Shown here: piece after piece, positions 6,597-12,099 of the stretch
How positions within the stretch are numbered: position 1 is the stretch's first letter
Layout: each line of letters starts with the position of its first letter
From: Aquirhabdus sp.
GTDB taxonomy: Bacteria > Pseudomonadota > Gammaproteobacteria > Pseudomonadales > Moraxellaceae
Direction: 5' to 3'
DNA length: 12,099 nt
Assembly (NCBI GenBank): GCA_030150135.1
Contig: JASLGO010000145.1
Span: forward strand, 1-12,099
Translations under genes and position numbers: made by a program
The notes under the pieces: generated by a model
Databases searched by the model: none
Told to the model about the DNA's origin: nothing
Seen by the model: the letters and a program-made list of their open reading frames with translations, nothing else

Positions 6597-6638
6597 AAAT
6601 GAAAAGTCTGGTAGAATAATCGCCATGACTTTTCATTT
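6597..6638. promoter_or_regulatory. 12-bp inverted repeat enclosing a possible queE promoter
   Basis: AAATGAAAAGTC (6597-6608) and GACTTTTCATTT (6627-6638) pair perfectly around an 18-base loop, just after accC. As RNA it could weakly end or slow accBC transcription, but the following T-run is short (TTTTA). The loop holds TGGTAGAAT, an extended -10 box with TAGAAT at 6612-6617. This could start a separate queE transcript. No -35 is visible 17 bases upstream. Confidence 0.4.
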
Positions 6639-6659
6639 TACATAAGGCAAGCTAACCGA

Positions 6660-7367
6660 TTGCGCTCGACTCAAATCCCAGTCACAGATCCAGCCGCAGG
6701 GCTGCGCATCACAGAAATTTTCTACTCATTACAAGGTGAAGCCCGTGACTCGGGTTATCCCACTGTGTTTGTTCGATTAACAGGCTGCCCTCTCCGTTGC
6801 ACATATTGCGATACAACCTATTCATTTGAAGGTGGTACTCGAATTGCACTAGATGACATTTTGGCGACTGTGAAATCTTATGGAGATCAGATCGGCCATG
6901 TTTGTGTTACAGGTGGCGAACCCTTGGCACAACCGAACTGTATTCCGTTATTACAAGCTCTATGTGATGCAGGATATGTGGTTTCACTAGAAACATCAGG
7001 TGCACTGGATGTCTCGATGGTAGATCAGCGGGTTTCTCGTATCGTTGATTTAAAAACACCTGCCTCAGGTGAAATGCACCGCAATCTTCTCCCCAACTTA
7101 CCAATCCTCACCAAGCATGATCAAATCAAGTTCGTGATTGCTGATCGCCAAGATTATGAATGGTCACGTGATATGCTCAAGCAACATGCATTAGACCAAA
7201 TCGTCGGCGAAGTATGGTTTTCTCCTGCATTTGCCATTGAAAAAGGACAAGTTCGCTTGCCTGCTGTCGCACGAGATCTGGCAGATTGGATTGTTGCAGA
7301 TCGATTGCCTGTGCGCTTTCAACTGCAATTACATAAATTACTCTGGCAGGATGAAGCTGGACGCTAA
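6660..7367 (+). CDS. queE: 7-carboxy-7-deazaguanine synthase (radical SAM), 235 aa
   Basis: QueE turns 6-carboxytetrahydropterin into 7-carboxy-7-deazaguanine, a precursor of the tRNA base queuosine. It is a radical SAM enzyme with a 4Fe-4S cluster. The cluster motif CPLRCTYC gives C43, C47 and C50 (CxxxCxxC). FYSLQGEA (21-28) is the conserved QueE opening for the substrate side, and TGGEPL (84-89) is the SAM-binding motif. The carboxyl end RFQLQLHKLLW is typical. Translation appears to start at a TTG: a TAG lies in frame at 6612-6614, no ATG or GTG lies between, and the homologous region begins by residue 15. AAGG is 12 bases upstream, so initiation is probably weak. The strong terminator at 7386-7416 follows directly. 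Confidence 0.95.
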   Translation: MRSTQIPVTDPAAGLRITEIFYSLQGEARDSGYPTVFVRLTGCPLRCTYCDTTYSFEGGTRIALDDILATVKSYGDQIGHVCVTGGEPLAQPNCIPLLQALCDAGYVVSLETSGALDVSMVDQRVSRIVDLKTPASGEMHRNLLPNLPILTKHDQIKFVIADRQDYEWSRDMLKQHALDQIVGEVWFSPAFAIEKGQVRLPAVARDLADWIVADRLPVRFQLQLHKLLWQDEAGR

Positions 7368-7385
7368 TTAAAAAAACTGTGATCA

Positions 7386-7416
7386 AAAAAATCCCGTACT
7401 CAATACGGGATTTTTT
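7386..7416. terminator. Strong bidirectional terminator between queE and the symporter gene
   Basis: AAAAAATCCCGTA (7386-7398) and TACGGGATTTTTT (7404-7416) form a perfect 13-bp stem with a 5-base loop and T-runs on both strands. It ends queE on the plus strand and the convergent symporter gene on the minus strand. Confidence 0.92.
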
Positions 7417-7429
7417 ATGTATATCTTTT

Positions 7430-8926
7430 TTAATGTTTTGCTGCCATTGCTTGCGCTTCTCGTTCACGCAAGTGTTCTCCACTTTTCAACTTATGATGAA
7501 TATGTGGATCGTGCTTGGCATATTGTGGCATCAATGATCCAATCAGCATCCCTATCGCACTTGCAATCAAGCCTACACCCTGCGGCGTAAACACTTGTAG
7601 AGGCTCTAAAACCTTCGGACCAATCAGCATGGTAATCCATGTCGTAACGCCCATAAAAATTGCGACTAATGCACCTTGATTGGTCGCTTTCGACCAATAA
7701 ACACCACACAATAACGGAATAAATGCGGCAACCAAAGTAACTTGATACGCGTTCTCAACCATCTGGAAAATACCAACTTTTGAGTTCATTGCATATAAAG
7801 TCACTACAACCGTGAATACAACCGTCACAATCCGCATATTGCGTAATAATTGCTTATCCGTCATTTTAGGATACATTGGCTTCAAAAGATTCTCAGTAAA
7901 TGTCACCGATGGCGCAAGCAATGTCGCGGAAGCACAGCTTTTTATTGCAGATAATAACGCACCAAAAAACATGATCTGCGCAATCATAGGCGCTTTAGTT
8001 AAAACCAATGTCGGAAGGATTTTTTGAGGTTCAGAGCTAATTAAACTTGCAACCATTTTTGGATCAATCAGTGTTGCTGAATACGCTAAAAACATCGGCA
8101 CAAATGCAAAACAAAAATACATTGAGCCACCTAATACAGTTCCCCAAACTGCAATTTTCTCTGTTTTTGCAGATTGTACACGTTGAAAAACGTCTTGTTG
8201 AGGGATGGAACCAAACATCATGGTACACCACGCCGCCAAGAATCCGGCGATGGCAACGAAATTTCCGTCAGGTAGAAAATTAAATTTACCTGCTTGCCAA
8301 GCATGATCAATCACATGGCTCACACCACCGACTTGCCCAGAAACTTCACCACTAATCCATAGCATGCCAATGACAATAATAATCATCTGAATAAAGTCAG
8401 TAATCGCAACCGCCCACATCCCACCAAAGAAGGTATAAATCAAGATTGTCATTGAGCCAATCCACATGCCTTCGACATTGGAAATAGCACCACCAGAAAC
8501 AAGATTAAAAACCAATCCAAGAGCGGTAATCTGTGCACCAACCCACCCTAGATAAGAAATCACAATCGCAATGGTTGTGAGTACTTCAACTTTGCGACCA
8601 TAGCGATATTTATAAAAATCACCGAGAGTTAATAACTTCATACGATATAGCGGTGCCGCAAAAAATAGCCCCACTAAGATCAAACACATTGACGCGCCAA
8701 ATGGATCAGCAACTACGCTATTGAGTCCGCCTTGCAAAAAGGTCGCTGGAATGCCAAGTACAGTTTCAGAACCAAACCATGTCGCAAATACAGTCGCTGT
8801 CACGATATAAAATGGCAAACCACGACCTGCAATAGCAAAGTCTTTAGCATTATGAACACGACGACCCGCCCACAGTCCGATGCCGACTGAGATCACCCAA
8901 TATGCAATAACAAACCCAAGTAGCAT
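7430..8926 (-). CDS. Sodium:solute symporter (SSS) family transporter, 498 aa
   Basis: This is an inner-membrane secondary transporter of the SSS (PutP/SGLT) family with LeuT-type fold and roughly 13 membrane helices. The substrate is unknown. Family marks include KDFAIAGRGLP (28-38), WFGSETVLG (50-58) near the first broken helix, and the signature-like QQDVFQRVQSAKTEK (243-257). The helix expected to form the Na2 site reads LLSAIKSCASATLLAPS (324-340), with a lysine where many relatives carry an uncharged residue. The carboxyl tail is hydrophilic and rich in histidine (KHDPHIHH). The frame is open to a TTG at 8947, but I use the ATG at 8926 because GGAG lies seven bases upstream and the chain then starts directly with the first helix. 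A promoter candidate lies at 8968-8996. It shares a terminator with queE and has no partner gene here to suggest a substrate. Confidence 0.92.
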   Translation of the reverse strand: MLLGFVIAYWVISVGIGLWAGRRVHNAKDFAIAGRGLPFYIVTATVFATWFGSETVLGIPATFLQGGLNSVVADPFGASMCLILVGLFFAAPLYRMKLLTLGDFYKYRYGRKVEVLTTIAIVISYLGWVGAQITALGLVFNLVSGGAISNVEGMWIGSMTILIYTFFGGMWAVAITDFIQMIIIVIGMLWISGEVSGQVGGVSHVIDHAWQAGKFNFLPDGNFVAIAGFLAAWCTMMFGSIPQQDVFQRVQSAKTEKIAVWGTVLGGSMYFCFAFVPMFLAYSATLIDPKMVASLISSEPQKILPTLVLTKAPMIAQIMFFGALLSAIKSCASATLLAPSVTFTENLLKPMYPKMTDKQLLRNMRIVTVVFTVVVTLYAMNSKVGIFQMVENAYQVTLVAAFIPLLCGVYWSKATNQGALVAIFMGVTTWITMLIGPKVLEPLQVFTPQGVGLIASAIGMLIGSLMPQYAKHDPHIHHKLKSGEHLREREAQAMAAKH

Positions 8927-8967
8927 CAAGACTCTCCCAACAAACAAGCTATGACTATTAGCGACAA

Positions 8968-8996
8968 AGAATAACTGAGCATTTTTTAAAGAACAA
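8968..8996 (-). promoter_or_regulatory. Candidate sigma-70 promoter of the symporter gene
   Basis: On the minus strand TTGTTC (8996-8991) and TATTCT (8973-8968) are separated by exactly 17 bases. Transcription would begin near 8961, leaving a leader of about 35 bases before the ATG at 8926. Both boxes differ from consensus by about two bases, and the region is AT-rich. Confidence 0.4.
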
Positions 8997-9086
8997 TATG
9001 ATGTAAGCCATGCAATTCTCGCTTTTTAAGAAGGCCTAAATCATGCAAAATAAAACCATGATCCTAAAAAACAACTGAATACACCG

Positions 9087-9116
9087 AAAAAAACCGCCCT
9101 CATTGAGGACGGTTTT
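9087..9116 (-). terminator. Intrinsic terminator of the pnt operon
   Basis: On the minus strand CCGTCCTC pairs with GAGGGCGG around a short loop, with one U-G wobble, and is followed by a run of seven T (the A-run at 9087-9093). The stem is flanked by A-rich sequence on the other side. It lies 23 bases after the pntB stop and separates pntB from the symporter gene. Confidence 0.85.
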
Positions 9117-9138
9117 CATTCAAATCACGATTTAAAAC

Positions 9139-10593
9139 TTAGTGACCACCGCCACTCACCGCTTTAATCATATCTTCAACAACTTTCTTGGCATCACCAA
9201 AAACCATCATAGTTTTGTCGTTATAGAACAAGTCGTTATCTAGACCAGCATAGCCTGTTGCCATAGAACGCTTGATGACCATAATGGTACGCGCTTTATG
9301 TGCTTCAAGGATCGGCATACCATAGATTGGTGAGCTTGGATCATCTTTAGCAGCTGGGTTAACAACGTCGTTCGCACCAATAACAAGAACTACGTCAGTC
9401 GCTGGGAAGTCCGAGTTGATTTCATCCATTTCCAAAATGTCTTCATACGCAACATCAGCTTCAGCCAACAAAACGTTCATATGACCAGGCATACGACCTG
9501 CAACCGGGTGAATCGCAAAACGAACTTTTACACCTTGTTCTTTCAAGAGTTCACAGAGCTCTTTCACCGCGTTCTGTGCACGACCTTGTGCCATACCATA
9601 ACCTGGTACGATCACAACGCTATCTGCGTTAGACATCAGGAAGCCAGCGTCGTCAGCAGAACCTGCACGGTAGTTACGTTGAGCTTGTTCACCTTTTTCT
9701 GCTGATGCTGTGGCTGTACCGCCCATTGCACCACCAAACAAAACGTTGATGATCGAACGGTTCATCGCTTTACACATGATGTAAGACAGAATCGCGCCTG
9801 AAGAACCAACCAATGAACCCGCAACAATCAGCATGTTGTTTTCAAGTGTGAAACCAATACCTGCTGCCGCCCAACCAGAAAATGAGTTCAAAAGCGATAC
9901 CACAACTGGCATATCACCACCACCAACTGGAGCAATCCAGACCCAACCAAATGCAAGAGCCAGAGCTGTCATCGCCCAGAATGCTTGCATATTGTGAGTG
10001 GTGAAGAATGCAATACCACATGCCAACATTGCAATGAAAATAGTTGCTTGAACTGGTTTGACCCAACCACCTTTGATGGTTTTCGCCCATTTCTTCGCAG
10101 CAAGTTTACCGTAAGCAAATACTGACGCTGTAAAGGTAATCGCACCAACGAAACAACCGACGAACAATTCAAATAAATGAACGCTCGACATATGAGGTTG
10201 TTCAACACCTGATGCCAATAATGTTTGAGAATTGCTTTCGAACAACGCTTCAAGCTGGTTGTTGTGCAACAATGCAGCAATCGCAATCAAAACCGCAGCC
10301 AAACCAACCAAAGAATGCATTAAAGCAACAGTTTCTGGCATTTGTGTCATCGGAACGGTTCTTGCTCGCGCAATACCAACAACAGCACCAAGCAACATCG
10401 CACCACCAATCATCCATACAACAGGATGACTTGCCACAAAGAAGGTGGTAATCACCGCGATTGTCATCGCGATCATACCGTAACGATTGCCTGTAATCGC
10501 AGTTTTCGGGCTAGATAAGCCACGCAGCGTCAGGATAAAGAGGACTGCACCAATCAGGTAGAACCAGTTGGCATATTCACGAATAAATTCCAT
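9139..10593 (-). CDS. pntB: NAD(P) transhydrogenase subunit beta, 484 aa
   Basis: PntB, with PntA, passes hydride from NADH to NADP+ using the proton gradient and so supplies NADPH. The amino-terminal two thirds form membrane domain dII with about nine helices; H93 in ALMHSLVGLAAV (90-101) matches the conserved proton-path histidine of E. coli PntB (H91). GGGDMPVVVSLLNS (224-237) is the conserved loop and helix start. The carboxyl part, from about 320, is the NADP-binding domain dIII, with VPGYGMAQGRAQ (329-340), HPVAGRMPGHMNVLL (362-376) and VIGANDVVNP (404-413). I use the ATG at 10593, eight bases after AGAGG, and not the TTG directly before it. The gene starts three bases after the pntA2 stop, so they are translated from one message. 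Confidence 0.97.
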   Translation of the reverse strand: MEFIREYANWFYLIGAVLFILTLRGLSSPKTAITGNRYGMIAMTIAVITTFFVASHPVVWMIGGAMLLGAVVGIARARTVPMTQMPETVALMHSLVGLAAVLIAIAALLHNNQLEALFESNSQTLLASGVEQPHMSSVHLFELFVGCFVGAITFTASVFAYGKLAAKKWAKTIKGGWVKPVQATIFIAMLACGIAFFTTHNMQAFWAMTALALAFGWVWIAPVGGGDMPVVVSLLNSFSGWAAAGIGFTLENNMLIVAGSLVGSSGAILSYIMCKAMNRSIINVLFGGAMGGTATASAEKGEQAQRNYRAGSADDAGFLMSNADSVVIVPGYGMAQGRAQNAVKELCELLKEQGVKVRFAIHPVAGRMPGHMNVLLAEADVAYEDILEMDEINSDFPATDVVLVIGANDVVNPAAKDDPSSPIYGMPILEAHKARTIMVIKRSMATGYAGLDNDLFYNDKTMMVFGDAKKVVEDMIKAVSGGGH

Positions 10594-10596
10594 CAA

Positions 10597-10917
10597 TTAG
10601 CCCTCTTTTTTCTTTTGCTTTGGTTTAAACATTTCAAGCATACGTGCGGTTACCGCAAAGCCACCAAAAATGTTGATACTTGCCAAAAACACTGCAACCG
10701 CACCCAAGATACTGACGATGTTAATGCTTTGAAACTCAACATTCGCATCAACCAAACCTGGAATACCAACAGCTTGCAACATCGCACCAACGACGATAAT
10801 GGAAGACAATGCGTTCGTTACAGCCATAAGCGGTGTGTGCAGCGCAGGAGTTACCCCCCAAACAACGTAGTAACCTACGAAGATGGCAAGGACGAAAATT
10901 GTAATCGTTTCAACCAT
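10597..10917 (-). CDS. pntA2: NAD(P) transhydrogenase alpha subunit, membrane part, 106 aa
   Basis: This small membrane protein corresponds to the carboxyl-terminal membrane segment of the single-chain E. coli PntA (often called PntAB or alpha-2). It supplies three to four helices of the dII proton channel. FVLAIFVGYYVVWGVTPALHTPLMAVTNALSS-type sequence fills residues 8-39, with the typical HTPLMAVTNA; a second pair of helices covers about 40-55 and 65-90. It ends in a lysine-rich tail (KPKQKKKEG). AAGGAG at its start overlaps the pntA1 stop codon, and pntB follows after three bases, so the three are one operon. The split alpha subunit is known from Rhodospirillum rubrum, Pseudomonas and Acinetobacter and is not a frameshift. 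Confidence 0.96.
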   Translation of the reverse strand: MVETITIFVLAIFVGYYVVWGVTPALHTPLMAVTNALSSIIVVGAMLQAVGIPGLVDANVEFQSINIVSILGAVAVFLASINIFGGFAVTARMLEMFKPKQKKKEG

Positions 10918-10928
10918 GATAATTCTCC

Positions 10929-12056
10929 TTAACCACGCTTGAGCAGTACTTGACCGCCATGAGTAACGAGCAATGCTTTCTGAATTTCATCATCCTGATT
11001 TAAAACAAGGTTCTTTTCTTTATCGAACAATGTTTCCAAGAAGTTGAATACGTTACGCGCATATAATGCTGACGCTTCAGTGCTAACTGTACCCGGAATA
11101 TTTGGGATGCCCAAAATCTTCACGCCGTTCTCAGTAGTAACCGTTTCGCCTTCTTTAGACCCTTCAACGTTACCGCCAGTTTCAACAGCCATATCGAGAA
11201 TGACTGAACCCGGTTTCATTTTGGCAACAGTTTCAGCTTTAATCAGACGCGGTGCATTACGACCTGGAATCAACGCAGTCGTGATCACGATGTCAGCATT
11301 AGAGACAGCTTTGTCGACAATAGCCGCTTGATCTTTGATGTATTGTTCGCCCGGTTGCCAGCCATAACCGCTTTTTGCAGCTTCAGCAGCACGTTGTTTT
11401 TCTTCATCAGACATTGGAACATCGAGCCATTTACCGCCCAATGATTCAACTTGTTCTTTTGCAGTTGGACGCAAGTCTGTTGCTTCAACCACAGCACCAA
11501 GACGTTTTGCCGTTGCAATCGCTTGAAGACCCGCAACACCCACACCCATGATCACGATACGCGCTGGTTTTACAGTGCCCGCAGCAGTCATAAGCATCGG
11601 GAACATGCGTTGGTATTCAGCAGCAGCCAGCAATACAGATTTATAACCTGCTAAGTTAGCTTGTGAAGACAGCACGTCCATATTTTGTGCGCGAGATAAT
11701 GTACGTGGCAACAATTCTAGGGCAAATGACGTAATGCCTTGCGCCGCGAATGCATCTAAATCTGGATTGCGGTATGGGTCAAACATACCAATCACAATCG
11801 TATTTGCATTAATCTTTTGAATTTCGTCGGCCTTCGGCGCGCGAACCTTCAAAATAATTTGACTGCCTGTATAGGCATCATCAGTAATTTTTGCACCTGC
11901 TTGCTCAAATGCGCTGTCAATATAGGCGGCTTTTACACCTGCACCACGTTGCACAACAACAGTATGACCGCTTGCAGTCAGCTTCTTTACAGTTTCAGGA
12001 GTAGCGGCGACGCGAGTTTCGCCCGCAACGCTTTCGGCTGGTATTCCGATTTGCAT
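10929..12056 (-). CDS. pntA1: NAD(P) transhydrogenase alpha subunit, NAD-binding part, 375 aa
   Basis: This is the soluble dI domain of transhydrogenase (also called PntAA), which binds NAD(H) on the cytoplasmic side. Two Rossmann-like halves are visible. The dinucleotide motif GVGVAGLQA lies at 171-179, with the matching acidic D194 in EATDLRP. The amino half has RVAATPETVKKL (15-26), a stretch shared with alanine dehydrogenase. The loop that reaches toward dIII (RQD loop) reads PRTLSRAQNMDVLSSQ (117-132), one residue longer between R118 and Q124 than I remember for R. rubrum and E. coli (PRISRAQ). The length, about 375-385 residues, is normal for the separate dI subunit. The ATG at 12056 follows GAGGA by six bases. 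It is first in the operon; only 43 bases of upstream sequence are in the window, so the promoter is not seen. Confidence 0.97.
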   Translation of the reverse strand: MQIGIPAESVAGETRVAATPETVKKLTASGHTVVVQRGAGVKAAYIDSAFEQAGAKITDDAYTGSQIILKVRAPKADEIQKINANTIVIGMFDPYRNPDLDAFAAQGITSFALELLPRTLSRAQNMDVLSSQANLAGYKSVLLAAAEYQRMFPMLMTAAGTVKPARIVIMGVGVAGLQAIATAKRLGAVVEATDLRPTAKEQVESLGGKWLDVPMSDEEKQRAAEAAKSGYGWQPGEQYIKDQAAIVDKAVSNADIVITTALIPGRNAPRLIKAETVAKMKPGSVILDMAVETGGNVEGSKEGETVTTENGVKILGIPNIPGTVSTEASALYARNVFNFLETLFDKEKNLVLNQDDEIQKALLVTHGGQVLLKRG

Positions 12057-12099
12057 GAGTGTTCCTCAAGCTATGGTTGTGGATATGAAAATCTTTTGA

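Noticed and set aside
11044..11331. 95-codon plus-strand frame inside pntA1
   Set aside because: It lies antisense to an intact conserved gene; its composition follows from the pntA1 codons.
10597..12056. Split pntA as a frameshifted pseudogene
   Set aside because: Each part has its own start and a good ribosome binding site, and the two-gene alpha subunit is a known normal arrangement in several bacteria.

Overview
This window reads as an ordinary chromosomal segment of a moderately AT-rich gammaproteobacterium. The best guess is a member of the Moraxellaceae, such as Acinetobacter or a close relative. That placement rests on the protein style (RhlB-like helicase, AroQ-AccB-AccC block, nicotinamide nucleotide transhydrogenase with its alpha subunit split in two, and a PhaI-like phasin), not on any database comparison. 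There is no RNA gene, insertion sequence, phage gene, CRISPR array or toxin-antitoxin pair that I can support.

Layout from left to right. A phasin-like protein gene (minus strand) and a gene for a UbiJ/SCP2-like protein with a C-terminal membrane anchor (plus strand) diverge from a gap that is unusually rich in inverted repeats. A DEAD-box RNA helicase (minus) converges on the second of these. Next come a cold shock protein gene with a strong terminator (minus) and a small two-helix membrane protein gene (minus). An AT-rich gap without a convincing gene separates these from aroQ, accB, accC and queE (all plus). A strong bidirectional terminator then separates queE from a sodium:solute symporter-family gene (minus). 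The right end is the operon pntA1-pntA2-pntB (minus), with its own terminator.

How the genes work together. AccB and AccC are the biotin carrier and biotin carboxylase of acetyl-CoA carboxylase, which supplies malonyl-CoA for fatty acid synthesis. Transhydrogenase supplies NADPH, which biosynthesis including fatty acid synthesis consumes. AroQ belongs to the shikimate pathway and QueE to 7-deazaguanine (queuosine) synthesis. RhlB and the cold shock protein both act on RNA structure. The phasin would coat polyester granules or act as a related surface protein. These are mostly independent housekeeping units, and I found no evidence of a new multigene system.

The points most worth a second look are the UbiJ-like membrane-anchored protein, the dyad-rich divergent control region beside the phasin gene, a lysine in the predicted Na2-site helix of the symporter, a one-residue longer RQD loop in PntA1, and a hairpin whose loop holds a possible queE promoter.
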